Of a stretch of 64,000 bases of DNA, positions 45,401 through 56,405 are shown piece by piece (the stretch's first letter is position 1; each line of letters begins with the position of its first letter). The stretch lies in assembly GCA_036971475.1 (NCBI GenBank), contig JBAIZL010000010.1, forward strand, positions 4,363,282 to 4,427,281, written 5' to 3'. The position numbers were made by a program, and so were the translations under genes. Origin of the DNA: Prosapia bicincta. Taxonomy: Eukaryota > Arthropoda > Insecta > Hemiptera > Cercopidae. The notes under the pieces were generated by a model that saw only the letters and a list, made by a program, of their open reading frames with translations, was not told where the DNA came from and searched no databases.

Positions 45401-46640
45401 GTGTGTAGGAGCGAATAATAAATCTTGTCCCAAGACGATAGCGTGTGCAGGAGCGGATAATAAATCTTGTCCCAAGACGACAGCGTGTGCAGGAGCGGAT
45501 AATAAATCTTGTCCCAAGACGACAGCGTGTGCAGGAGCGGATAATAAATCTTGTCCCAAGACGACAGCGTGTGTAGGAGCGGATAATAAATCTGGTCCCA
45601 AGACGGCAGCGGTATGCAGGAGCTGATAATAAATTTGGTCCCACGATGACAGCAGTATGTAGGCGCTGATAATAAATCTGGTCATAAGATATCATCAGTG
45701 TGTATAAGCTGATAATAAATCTGGTCCCAAGATGACAGAAGTGTATAGGAGCTGACAATAGATCTGGTCCCAAGATGAGAGCACTGTGTAGGAGCTGATA
45801 ATAAATCTGGTCCCAAGAAGATAGCAGTGTGTAGGAGCGAATAATAAATCTTGTCCCAAGACGACAGCGTGTGCAGGAGCGGATAATAAATCTTGTCCCA
45901 AGACGACAGCGTGTGCAGGAGCGGATAATAAATCTTGTCCCAAGACGACAGCGTGTGTAGGAGCGGATAATACATCTGGTCCCAAGACGGCAGCGGCATG
46001 CAGGAGCTGATAATAAATTTGGTCCCACGATGACAGCAGTATGTAGGCGCTGATAATAAATCTGGTCATAAGATGTCATCAGTGTGTATAAGCTGATAAT
46101 AAATCTGGTCCCAAGATGACAGAAGTGTATAGGCGCTGACAATAGATCTGGTCCCAAGATGAGAGCACTGTGTAGGAGCTGATAATAAATCTGGTCCCAA
46201 GAAGATAGCAGTGTGTAGGAGCGAATAATAAATCTTGTCCCAAGACGACAGCGTGTGCAGGAGCGGATAATAAATCTTGTCCCAAGACGACAGCGTGTGC
46301 AGGAGCGGATAATAAATCTTGTCCCAAGACGACAGCGTGTGTAGGAGCGGATAATAAATCTGGTCCCAAGACGGCAGCGGTATGCAGGAGCTGATAATAA
46401 ATTTGGTCCCACGATGACAGCAGTATGTAGGCGCTGATAATAAATCTGGTCATAAGATGTCATCAGTGTGTATAAGCTGATAATAAATCTGGACCCAAGA
46501 TGACAGCAGTATGTAGGGCGCTGATAATAAATCTGGTCATAAGATGTCATCAGTGTGTATCAGCTGATAATAAATCTTGTTCCAAAATGACAGGAGGTGT
46601 GCAGAAACCGATAATAAATCTGGCAACAAGATGATAGCAG
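45401..46640. repeat. 42/43-bp minisatellite with 384-bp higher-order unit
   Basis: About 29 monomers of the type GTGTGTAGGAGCTGATAATA...GTCCCAAGATGACAGC. Monomers are 42 or 43 bases. Marked variants recur as blocks: GTGTGTAGGAGCGAATAATA falls at 45401, 45827 and 46211, giving a 384-base unit of nine monomers (three of 42, six of 43), with one extra 42-mer in the first block. Runs of 42-base monomers keep frame (14 codons), which creates long repetitive minus-strand frames such as GTRFIIRSCTRCRL; I regard these as by-products. Confidence 0.95.
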
Positions 46641-47519
46641 CTGGGACAGAGATGAGGAAGACAACTTTGTAGTATCTCCGCTTGAATAAGTTATTAATGT
46701 GTGGAAACATTTTCATCACTAGTTGATAGAAACGTACAAATTAGAAGTCCAACCTTTAAATCAGGTAATTATGCGAGGGAAGCGTTTACATATGTCTTAA
46801 TTAGCAAATATTACAAGTTAATTTTAAATCATAACTAGACGAGTTTTTTTATCATTTCCCATGACATTTTTAGAAAGTTTTAAATTACTGATAAAGATAA
46901 CCACATTATTTTATAAAAAAAACGTATCTTCGTAGAAAAATATTCTGTAGGTAACTTATTGGGGAAACAAGATACAAGCCAGTTTTGATTCTGAGAAGGT
47001 TTATAGGGGGGCTGCAAACAGACTATAAACATACACGAAAAAGACAAATTTACTTTCATTTGGTAGTAAAAACAATAATTTGTTTTAAAAATATACAAAA
47101 ATTCAAAAGTGATTGATAGATAGTCTGATTCAACGAAAATTAAGTGCACACAATATGAGATTACGTTTTAAGAGAGACTATAGAGTTGAAGGTTTCGACG
47201 GAAAACTTGAGGAGTTAATGTTGTGATAATATCGGAAAATATACCATCAAATAAAAATTGTGTCTAGAATCTGTTACCTAAAGATATTTTAATTTTAAAA
47301 ATGTCTTATCAAATAACAAGAGACCAGTAATTCAAAAGCTTTTCAAAATACAGCAATTTAAATCTGGTATTGACTAACAGCATATTTAGCTATTACAAGG
47401 GTAACGCTTGCCTCTTTATGAAACTTTATAGGTGGAGAAATTACTAAATCGATTTTTTTTGCATTTATACGCATGTCCTTCGAAACAGAAATACTTATGG
47501 AATTAAATGGAATATTATA
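46641..47519. other. no feature seen
   Basis: AT-rich right flank of the minisatellite, without recognisable coding or repeats. Confidence 0.5.
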
Positions 47520-48764
47520 CAATCAACTCCCGATTATCCGCGAGCGGGTTATGCGCATTGCGGCTTATCCGCGGCCGCTGTTAGTTTTTTTTTTAATTCC
47601 GGATTTAAATTGAATACAATAAACAACGTGTAACTTCATCCTGATTAAATAATGTCTAGAAATATTGTTCTGGGTATATTACGCAGTTAAATCCAGTCGT
47701 TTATTACATCGCGCTGAAATATATTTGAAGTGTATATTACTGTATCTCTTTAAAACTAGCAAGCTTTAACCAGGAGACAATGAAGCCGGGCGCCAGGAGC
47801 CAAGGATCGGCCCCGTTACAGCGCTGCAGCATGTTGAAGGGTTTTTGGAATGCCTTGAAGGGCAGGACAGTACCATAGCAAGAAAAGTTAACTTTACATA
47901 CAGACTATATTTAAAAAGTGCTTCACTAAGTGAATACGTAATTGCTTACTTGCTGGCGCGTTTAAAAACATTCGTTCCTTTTACGAAGCTAACCCTCTAC
48001 GCGTCAGCAAGTGAGCAATTACGTATTCACTTAGTTAAGTACTTTTTAAATATAGTTTAATCACTGAATTCAAGATGATTACATCAAGCAACTTTACGTA
48101 CAGATCTAATTTTATAGGCTGGTAAATGGGGGCGCGAGACCGATAGCGAGGGAAGGGTGAGGTGCTCGCAGGTCATTTTCAAAAACATCGACCCTTGGCG
48201 CTGACGATTATTTTGTTACTTAGTAATACTTTTTAATGTATAGTATAAATAGCAACAAATGTATATGAGGCGTTAAGGGAGGCATGTTAATAGGATTGTC
48301 TAAGAGTTGGGACGGGTAGGCCGCGATTTATGGCCCCGATGAGGGATTACAACAGTGCCTGATGTTTTCTACACGATGAATACACAATTTCTACCTAAGA
48401 GCCAAATGCCAGCTTATAAAATTTGACCTATAAAAAGCAAATCCTTTTTTTACAAAAATAAAACAAATTTTTATGCTAGACTATTTTATGAAAGCTTGAA
48501 TACGTATGTAGCCTACATACAGAACTACACTAATGTAAAGTAACAGGAATATACAGTAAAATTTATTCCATTTGTGTACAGCATTATCTGTTTGTGTTAA
48601 GCTTACATATCTGTAATATACTGTCTAAAACTGTAAATAAAGAATACTGTATTATTTACATCAATTACTAGCTTGTATTATACAGTATTTGAATGCGTTT
48701 GGCGTCTGTGAATTATCCGCGGCGATCGTGCACAGCAATCCTGCGGATGGTCGGGAGTTGACTG
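47520..48764. mobile_element. pogo/Tigger-like non-autonomous element
   Basis: Ends CAATCAACTCCCGATTATCC and, inverted, CAGTCAACTCCCGACCATCC, each beside TA. A GC-rich CCGCGGCCGC lies inside the left end and CCGCGGCGATCG inside the right. No transposase is recognisable. A foldback of family F4 has inserted near 47885-48092. Confidence 0.85.
47885..48092. mobile_element. foldback, family F4, copy 2, nested in pogo element
   Basis: CACTAAGTGAATACGTAATT (about 47925) is mirrored at about 48018-48037. The centre is CTTGCTGGCGCG..ACGCGTCAGCAAG. The tail TTTAATCACTGAATTCAAGA is the inverted flank of copy 1 at 24738. The hammerhead-like centre has lost GAAA (TTTAAA on the minus strand). Confidence 0.7.
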
Positions 48765-48957
48765 TACTGCACGAGTCAGATTAAACATCTCCATTCATAA
48801 AGGTGCATGATAAAAACAAAGCAAGACGGAATGAAGGACACTCTATTATTTGAAAGAACATAGAATGCAGTTTTAATTTTCTTTAAAATATCTTTTAAAA
48901 GTTTATTTCCATTGCCATATTCCTTACGAAGCATATTCCGGAACTTGCCGCCTTAGG
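48765..48957. other. no feature seen
   Basis: Short gap between two DNA elements. Confidence 0.5.
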
Positions 48958-50203
48958 CTAAGCGCACGCTAGACGGCACGGCACGGACGGGATAGGGTGC
49001 GTCTACTAGACGGGAACTCCAGCCATCCGCTTATTTCATTGCTGCGTGTCTGTGTTGTAAATAGTTTTATTTGAGCTGATGAATTTTTAGTTTCAGATAT
49101 TTGTTGTAAATTAATGGTCTTATTCGAGGATATTGAGTTTTTAACCGACTTCATAAAAAGAGGAGGTTCTGTATTCGATCCGTATGTTTTTATTTCCCTT
49201 TGTTCCACCATAACTTCGGAAGTATTTAATCGATCAAAGTGATTTTTTTGTAAACCAAAGAGGAAACCTTTCCGGTGGTCCCATTATAGTTACATACCAA
49301 TCCGTCTGATTTGGAGACAATAATACAATTTTTTAAATTTGAAAAAAATAACTTTTTGGAGGGAAAATCTTTTTAAAGTTAGGATTATGAATTATAAGAT
49401 AATTAATAAACAATAACAACCGACTTTAACAAAAGAGGAGGTTCATTATTCGATCCGTATGTTTTTATTTCCCTTTGTTCCACCATAACATTGGAAGCAT
49501 TTAACCGATCAAAGTGATTTTGTTGCAAATGAAAGAGTAAACCTTCCTGGTGGTCCCATTCTATTTACACCCCAATCCGTCTGATTTGGAGACAATAATA
49601 CGCCATTTTAATTTTTTTTATTTGTTGGAGGAAAATTTTCAAAAAAATTAATAAGGATTATTTATTATAAGATAATAAGCAAAATAAACAATCACAGCAT
49701 TTATTTTATGTATTATTCTCAGCACATAAAAATAACAGAAAACATAAGTATAAAACGAAAAGGTTTTTTTATTTTCTGCTTAATTAGTTTCACATACTCG
49801 CTGCAAATAGTCTTATTAGAGCTGATGAGTCTTTAGACCTTTTTTAATACGCTAAACATACTATTTATTCTGTATAAACATTTTGAAGACCAGACGGGTT
49901 TTATATGCCAACAATGTATGAGGTTTTACAGGCTTAGCAAAATTTTAAAACCTGTATACAGAATGAAATGGTAGAAAACATTAATGAGTTGTGGACAAAC
50001 GTAAATGATTAGTTTGTGCCGATGAGTCATCCATTCGGAAATGTACTGAATTTCTTCCTCTCCGGCTTTTTAAAACTGCGGAAACCCTGGTCGGCCGGCC
50101 GAACCGATCAAGTGAGATACACATTTGATTCAATGATATTAATTTGTACAAATTGCCGTAACTGTTGTGCGTCCGTTCCGTGTCGCCCTAGTGCGCGCTA
50201 GCT
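48958..50203. mobile_element. candidate DNA element with GC-rich inverted ends
   Basis: GCGCACGCTAGACGGCACGG at the left resembles the inverted right end GCGCGCACTAGGGCGACACG over about 35 bases. The ends are markedly GC-rich in an AT-rich setting. The interior holds a tandem AACCGACTTC-type repeat; no transposase was recognised. Superfamily unknown. Confidence 0.5.
49143..49692. repeat. two-copy tandem repeat, period 275
   Basis: Copies begin AACCGACTT at 49143 and 49418 and share AGAGGAGGTTC, TATTTCCCTTTGTTCCACC, GGTGGTCCCATT and CAATCCGTCTGATTTGGAGA in order. This AACCGACTTC-led sequence belongs to a repeat type common in insect genomes. Divergence between copies is roughly one base in eight by eye. 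Confidence 0.85.
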
Positions 50204-50450
50204 TTTATTCTGCTAGACATTTGCCGAGGAATACCATTATTTCTTTAGTGATTGCTGCCTTTGGTTTGTCTACCGTTTTTTGACGATGTGTAGACCTTTT
50301 ACTTAGACAACCCTAGAGCAGGGGTCCCCAAACTTTTTTGTACCACGCCCCCTCTTTTTGAAATGAAAGCCTACCGCGCGCTCCGCCCCTTTATAAAATA
50401 AATAAATGGTATAGGCATATGAAAAAGAAACAAATATTATATATATTTTA

Positions 50451-50596
50451 AACAACATAGGTTATTCAAATACAAGAATATTTATTAATTTATATTCAAA
50501 GCAATTTTCATTCCTGATGATGTTGGTACTGTTTACCAACGAAAAGCTTTGAATATAAATTAATAAATATTCTTGTATTTGAATAACTTATGTTAT
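50451..50596. mobile_element. foldback, family F2, copy 2
   Basis: Arms 50451-50502 and 50546-50596 are near-perfect mirrors (TTCAAATACAAGAATATTTA). The loop carries an intact-looking hammerhead; its stem I is continuous with the foldback arms. A (TA)n run follows at 50622-50675. Confidence 0.88.
50510..50554 (+). ncRNA. hammerhead ribozyme in foldback centre
   Basis: ATTC (50510-50513) pairs with GAAT (50551-50554). CTGATGA is at 50514-50520. Stem II GTTGGTA-CTGTT-TACCAAC has 7 perfect pairs. GAAA is at 50541-50544, then A-A pairs with T-T around GC, leaving T50550 as the cleavage-site base (UUU). All core positions are standard. Confidence 0.75.
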
Positions 50597-50619
50597 TTTA
50601 AATTATTAAACAAGAAAAT

Positions 50620-50621
<2 letters not shown>

Positions 50622-50675
<54 letters not shown>
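50622..50675. repeat. (TA)n microsatellite
   Basis: About 27 TA units right of the F2 foldback. Confidence 0.95.
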
Positions 50676-50678
<3 letters not shown>

Positions 50679-50830
50679 AAACACTTTATTTGTTCATACA
50701 TACTTCCCCACGAAACATGATATAAAATTTCAAGTTTCGATTCGCAAAGTAAATTTTAACTGATAAGATAAAAATCTGTCAGTGAGATGGCGAGAATAAG
50801 CAAGAGATGGTCATTGGCATTATTATTTTC

Positions 50831-52080
50831 TACAAATATTAGAGGAATAAATCCATACAATATTTCCAGGGCTGCAAGGAACAACAATATGAAAGAGCTT
50901 GTTTTATGAAGGATTTTTCTGGGGAATTGTGTAGGCCGCGCATAATTTTAAGAAACTAGGCAAAAAAATAAAATATAAAAACCACACAAAAGAATAGGTA
51001 TAACAAATAAGCACGAATATTTTAGTAAAATATTTATCATATTTTTAATTATTTTTCTTTTTTGTTTTAAGAACTAAAAAATTTGATTTGATAATACTAG
51101 GCCTGTAGTATATGATTAGAACTATTAATAGCAATTTTAAAAAACAATGTCTTCATATCATACAACAGAGACATTAAAACTAAGAGAAAAAATTAACCTT
51201 GGTATCGAAGCAAATTTATTGATTTAATAGAGTTAATATGATCAATGATAAACTGGTACACTAAGAAGAGATTTTATTAAAATAAATTGATTCAATTAAT
51301 TTTGGATAGGCAAACATTTTAACTCTCACTGACCAATTGATACTGTGTGTTATAAGGACAAAAAATTTCCTTTATATACCTCAAGAATGTTGAAAATATT
51401 TTTTTATTAATTCATAGCTTTATGAGAGTCATGAAAGGTTACCTATATCTTTACTTTTGAATACAGATTTTTTAATAACTTAATTTATAAATTAAAATTG
51501 CTTTAACAAATGTTACTGAACTGGGTAGCAGGTAGTTTCTCTTCTCTTCAGTTGAGAGCAATTCAGGTAAGCAATTTTGCCCCACAATGCCATAATTATC
51601 CCCAGAGTTACAATGTCCCCTCCTTAGTTCTGTCTAGTTCCATCTACCTTCTCTTATCCTTCTTACAAGGAGGTGACAAGTAGACAAGTGTTTATGATTC
51701 CAATAAAGAGTAAATCTACTTCAAGAATAGGTCCCTGTATACAAGATACTCATAATTTCTTTTATATTTTCTAAAAGGGAAATTGTGTCTAACTTAACTG
51801 CACCTACATCCACAATCCTTTTCTATACTAGTTAAGCAATAATTAGGCATATTAGTTGATCACCTTAAAACCTTCTACTTTTTTAAAATGAAATACATAT
51901 CTATCTTCCAATGGCAAACATTTAAAATAAACAATAATGTACGATTACATTTTACAAAATAAAAAATAATTAAATTAAATTAAAAGTACTAAAAACATAT
52001 TTTTGTATCTTTCAGAAACAAGTATAAATAATACACAATATCAAGAGCACAGTGGTGCAATATATTACAATTAAAATTAA
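50831..52080. other. no feature seen
   Basis: AT-rich, no supported gene, RNA or repeat. Confidence 0.5.
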
Positions 52081-52490
52081 TCACTTAAACAATAGTTTAT
52101 GACTATCCGAACTTTATATTTAGTAAATTTGTTAAAACTTACTGAGACAGAACGTTTTCGATCGCTATGTGCCGATCTTCATCAGTGTATTCTGCTGTGA
52201 CGGTTTTAAAGTTAGGATTTTGATAGTATCAAAGAGTATGTGTGATTTGTATTGTGTTTGTTCGTTTAATATGTTTGTATTTTGTGTTTTTGTGTGTCTG
52301 TAAATTTCATATTGTTCTAGTGTGATGAGATGTGGTCCTTTTTTGACACAAAAACACAAAATACAAACATATTAAACAAACAAACACAATACAAATCACA
52401 CATACTCTTTAATACTATCGAAAACCTACCTTTAAAACCGTTACCACTTGACCCAACATCTCTAAGCAGGAGACACTGATGAAGATCGGT
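52081..52490. mobile_element. palindromic PLE remnant, endonuclease tails back to back
   Basis: Terminal repeat in minus orientation (52081-52190), then the C-terminal endonuclease tail on the minus strand to about 52345, then the same tail on the plus strand to about 52465 (CACAAAAACACAAAATACAA), and the start of a plus-orientation hammerhead (GACACTGATGAAGATCGG). Arms are about 155 bases with few mismatches. Confidence 0.82.
52146..52189 (-). ncRNA. type I hammerhead ribozyme, minus strand
   Basis: Minus strand: TACA, CTGATGA, AGATCGGCACATAGCGATC (stem II GATCG/CGATC), GAAA, AA-CG-UU, cleavage-site C, TGTC. Stem I has 3 of 4 pairs. Same family as the pair at 43957-44068. Confidence 0.68.
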
Positions 52491-52498
52491 ATATAAAC

Positions 52499-52540
52499 GG
52501 AGACGTTTCGACAGCTAGTTTGCCATCTTCGTCAGGCAAA
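52499..52540 (-). ncRNA. hammerhead-like candidate, CUGACGA core
   Basis: Minus strand: CTGACGA (52529-52535), a six-pair stem II with two G-U pairs (GATGGC/GCTGTC), GAAA, then CGTC. Core bases are standard, but helix III has no loop in the simplest fold and I cannot draw stem I next to the core. Could be coincidence or a decayed copy of another family. Confidence 0.35.
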
Positions 52541-52559
52541 TAATACGGCATGTATTACA

Positions 52560-53194
52560 CTAGCTTAAATATAACAGACAACCAAAGCAATTCAATGAAA
52601 CATAAAAAACACTGGCAAAACTTAATTAATTTCCACAGATTTTTCCATAAGGTCACAAGCCTAATTTCAAATCCATTTTATGGTTTGATTACAAACTCTA
52701 AAATAAACATTTAATTAAATTGAAGTAAAACTGAATAAGGTAAAACCAAACTAAGCAGACTATCAAATTCCTGTTCTTGGAAATAAAAATTCAAGTAGTT
52801 TCTTGCTCACTGCTGGCCATACAAAAATCTTCAATTTTGCTCAAAGGCTTTTGAAGCTTAACCCCATATAAATAGACACATCCTAGTAAATTTAAAGTTA
52901 CTTTACAGTGACTTGGTTTGATATTCTTCCTCAAATTTTCTGTGTAATAAAATTGTTTTGACTGTTCAATTACATAACAAGTTATGATTAAACTAATATA
53001 TTATTCATTATTTGAATAACGAGAATTAACTGCTGCGTTAAAATTACATGTACATTATTAAGTGATACATGATTGTTTGACCCTTGATGCTTTTATTGTT
53101 TCTTTAACAACTATTTCTTGACTATACTAATAATAAAAACTTTTTTAAAATTTGTAATCATATTGTATTTAAAGTTTTTTCTTCCGAATATTAT
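52560..53194. other. no feature seen
   Basis: No recognisable coding or repeat content. Confidence 0.5.
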
Positions 53195-53297
53195 AGTATC
53201 TTGAATTTTATAGTCTATTACGTTCGGAGAAACTTAATTAATCACTTTTACGTTAGTTTACGACTATTCGAACTTTAAAATTTATAAAACGTTACTG

Positions 53298-53342
53298 AGA
53301 CAGAATGTTTTTGATCACTCCGTGGCGATCTTCATCAGTGTC
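53298..53342 (-). ncRNA. decayed hammerhead, G12 lost
   Basis: GACA, CTGATGA and stem II are preserved on the minus strand, as is TGTC. The conserved G of GAAA is A (AAAAAC), which should abolish cleavage. Listed as a relic. Confidence 0.6.
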
Positions 53343-53411
53343 TTCTGCTTGGAGTTGTTAGGTTAAGCGGTGACGGTTTTAAAGGCAGGTTTTCGATATT
53401 ATCAAAGAGTA

Positions 53412-54309
53412 CAGTGCCGGCAAAAAGTTTAGGGACACCCCTACATTTATATGTTTTTGCTATTGTCCTAAAACTTTCTGCCAATCATATATTAGTAACT
53501 TATCAATGAATTAAGCAAGTTACGATTTTCCTGAAATTTTCATTCATTTATAAGTAAGGGTTGGCAAATTATAAATTTTTTTCCCATTTTAAAATTTTTG
53601 AGGAAACCCCTGTTTTTTTCTAATTAAAAATGTATAATAAAAAAAATACACATCTGATTAAAATGATACTTTGTACAAATGTTTAGCATAACATTTAGAA
53701 TGTAAATATGCATTATTTATTATTTACAAAAAATCACCTCTCATTTGGTACCAGGTTAACTTTGCTTTAGATTTTCAGCATAAAATTCTCACATTTCAAT
53801 AGCAAATATCTAGTGAACGGAGCCACTTGGAGTGGAACTGACTGTACCGTTGTGTTCCTCGCGTCATGGCGGGTCGGGGGTACAGTCAGTTCACTAGATA
53901 TTCGCTATTGAAATGTGAGAATTTTATGCTGAAAAATCTGAAAATCTAAAGCAAAGTTAACCTGGTACCAAATGAGAGGTGATTTTTTGTAAATAATAAA
54001 TAATGCATATTTACATTCTAAATGTTATGCTAAACATTTGTACAAAGTATCATTTTAATCAGACGTGTATTTTTTTTATTATACATTTTTAATTTGAAAA
54101 AAACAGGGGTTTCCTCAAAAATTTTAAAATGGGAAAAAAAATTATAATTTGCCAACCCTTACTTATAAATGAATGAAAATTTCAGGAAAATCGTAACTTT
54201 TTATGCTTAATTCATTGATAAGTTACTAATATATGATTGGCAGAAAGTTTTAGGACAATAGCAAAAACATATAAATGTAGGGGTGTCCCTAAACTTTTTG
54301 CCGGCACTG
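53412..54309. mobile_element. 898-bp palindromic MITE with TA duplication
   Basis: The two halves (about 53412-53850 and 53872-54309) are near-perfect reverse complements, leaving only a few tens of bases in the centre. Ends CAGTGCCGGCAAAAAGTTTA and GGGACACCCCTAC lie beside TA on both sides. The inner part of the terminus (AAAGTTTAGGGACACCCCT) also occurs at the left end of the Tc1 element at 15476, so a Tc1-group transposase probably moved it. The flanking PLE sequence is continuous if it is removed. Confidence 0.93.
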
Positions 54310-54312
54310 TAT

Positions 54313-54625
54313 ATGTGACTTGTATAAGGTTTATTTGTTTATGTTTGTATTTTGTGTTTTTGTAAATTTCATATTGTTCTAGTGTGTTGAGATGTGGTCT
54401 TCTTTTGTTGATGTGTAAGATTTCTAGGTTATGGTAAATGTCTGTGTATTTGTGTCCTCTTACTTTTACGTGTATGTAGGATGCTGAGTTGGTGTTCTGT
54501 TTGTGTTCCTCGACGCTTTCTATGGAGCTGTGACCTGCTTGCCGTATATAGAATTTTTTGCACTTGATGCATTTTAATTTGTATATGCCTGGTGCTTGTA
54601 GTTTATCTTTGTTGTTGGTGTCGTC
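54313..54625 (-). pseudogene. PLE GIY-YIG endonuclease relic
   Basis: Minus strand: APGIYKLKCIKCKKFYIRQ, with GIY intact but YIG changed to YIR, then ESVEEHKQNTNSASYIHVK and HLNTLEQYEIYKN. Reading is open over most of this part. The MITE splits its C-terminal tail. Confidence 0.82.
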
Positions 54626-54840
54626 TTGTATTTTGTATTATAAATTGTTATTAGTTTTGTATGCTATTTTGTATCCTGTTTTTTGAAATTTGTGGGCTAT
54701 TTCATTTGATTTTCTGTTTATGTATGGTATTGTGATGTATTTGTTTTCACTCTCTGTAGTGTTAACTTTAGTGTTTTTTTTTTATATATTATGCCATAGT
54801 TTGTCTATTTTGAGGTGTTCAATAGTACAATACTATGGCT

Positions 54841-55155
54841 AAAAAAAGAACTAAATTGTACTCAATAGTACAAAAAAACACTAAAACTAACACTACAGAG
54901 AGGGAAAAGAAATACACCACAATAACATACATATACAGAACATCAAATAAAATAGCCCACAAATTTAAAAAAACAGGATACAAAATAGCATACAAAACTA
55001 ATAACAATTTACAATACAAGATACAACATGACACCAACAACAAAGATAAACTACAAGCACCAGGCGTATACAAATTAAACTGCAACAAGTGGAACAAATT
55101 CTACATTGGGCAAACAGGTTGCAGATTAATTTGTATTCTGAGTTACAAAAGATAA
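54841..55155 (+). pseudogene. PLE linker and endonuclease start, plus strand
   Basis: A 106-codon frame encodes the linker (YRTSNKIAHKFKKTGYKIAY) and the GIY-YIG start, PGVYKLNCNKWNKFYIGQTG, then breaks off shortly after CRL. Its upstream end meets the minus-strand PLE of the same family at about 54820. It is a fragment; the ATG is not an authentic start. Confidence 0.8.
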
Positions 55156-56205
55156 GTACACAATCATATCTACCATGAAGTCTGTACCAAGAGAACATTA
55201 AAGACCCAAGATGATTCACGAAGATATAGAAATATTTTGGAAGCTCGCTGTACATGTAAAACAGTTCATAAAAACAAAGGTTTGGAAAAGCCTCGTTGAT
55301 GAGTTATGGCTAGCTAATGATTTCTCCAAGCTTCGGCTAATCCCATGAAATAAATCCTAAAACTTTTCAGGGCATTAATTAAATGCCAAAGATGGCAGTT
55401 GATTATGATTTACAACTAAAGGAGCTTAGAATTATATCTTGAGTTAGTTTTGAGGTGTCAGAAGTAAAACCGAAATTACGGCAGTTAAAACGACCTGTTT
55501 TTTATCTTTGTGTACAATAAATTCATTAAATGTGCTATAAACATACCTCTGAACCTCTGAAAAATTTCATACCTTAGAAAAATTACCTCTGAACAAAATG
55601 ATATAAATAGAGTATAAATAAAGTGAAGAAATGTTAAATAAACTAAGCAAACTTTTATTTAAAACAATTCAAGGCAATGTGACACATATTTTACTTGGCA
55701 AAAAAAACTATCTTGTTAGTTTGGCAAATAAAGGTAAAAGTTTGGCAAATTATCTATGAAACAATATTGTTATGGTAAAGAAAGAGAAAGGTATAAAGAG
55801 AAGAAATCTGAGATCTAAAATAAGACTAGGAGAATAAAAATATAGATGTCAGACATTTTGTATTCACAGGTCAATAATTTTAAGTGTGCGAGTTTCATAA
55901 AATTTGTAAATGCCTCTTTAATATAATTTACTAAGTATAAAGGTAATTGTGAGTTTTAGTGGTCACCTGAGATATATATTTTAAATTGTTCAAAACCACA
56001 AAGTAGGACGATATGCACAAGAATTTTTTAAATTTTACTTGGAAAGTTATTTTTTATGAATTTAAAGTTGGGTAAAGAATTCAGTACGGAGTAGTAAGCT
56101 GTGCAACGTCCGCTGAGTGATAAGAGTGATGTCACGCGTACCTTACGTGTGTAGATATTTGAGAAACGTTTTGGCTTTTATGGTTTTTGCATACATATAT
56201 TTAAA
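55156..56205. other. no feature seen
   Basis: No supported gene or repeat. Confidence 0.5.
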
Positions 56206-56206
56206 T

Positions 56207-56405
56207 ATACTTATAAAGTCCCCAGTTAGGATAGATTTGGTTTTAAATTTATACATTACTATAAACCTATATTAAAATATACCCAAAAAGTGTCCAGCAG
56301 GATAGATTGGGTTGTAGTTTTATATATTAACTAAATGGTTAAATGTATAAAATTAGAACTAAATCTATTCTGACTGGATACTTCACAGTCATATTTCAAT
56401 ATAGA
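56207..56405. repeat. CAGGATAGATT-type repeat, copy 1
   Basis: Two direct units (TTAGGATAGATTTGGTTTTA and CAGGATAGATTGGGTTGTAG) and one inverted unit (AACTAAATCTATTCTGACTG) occur within 200 bases. The family recurs as a foldback at 61611-61830. Confidence 0.65.

Larger units (their letters stand above)
50319..50830 (-). mobile_element. hAT derivative, truncated, with nested foldback
   Basis: Left end CAGGGGTCCCCAAACTTTTT is a hAT terminus. The far part (CGAAACATGATATAAAATTT and TTTTAACTGATAAGATAAAA, about 50716-50776) matches the inverted 29590-29700 part of the hAT at 28998-30155. The opposite end was not found. A foldback with (TA)n (50451-50675) has inserted at an AT-rich site, as in the other hAT copy. 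Confidence 0.7.
53195..54800 (-). mobile_element. PLE 3' part carrying a palindromic MITE
   Basis: From high to low coordinates: linker, GIY-YIG endonuclease, C-terminal tail, then terminal repeat with a hammerhead, the canonical PLE order on the minus strand. An 898-bp MITE splits the tail at a TA. At about 54800-54840 it meets a plus-oriented PLE piece head to head. Confidence 0.85.

Noticed and set aside
45345..46550. 401-codon minus-strand frame of repeated GTRFIIRSCTRCRL units
   Set aside because: It follows from 42-base monomers being a multiple of three and falls into different frames where 43-base monomers occur. No flanking coding context or start region supports a protein.
54819..55255. 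Hydrophobic minus-strand frames
   Set aside because: They are antisense shadows of the PLE linker and endonuclease on the plus strand.
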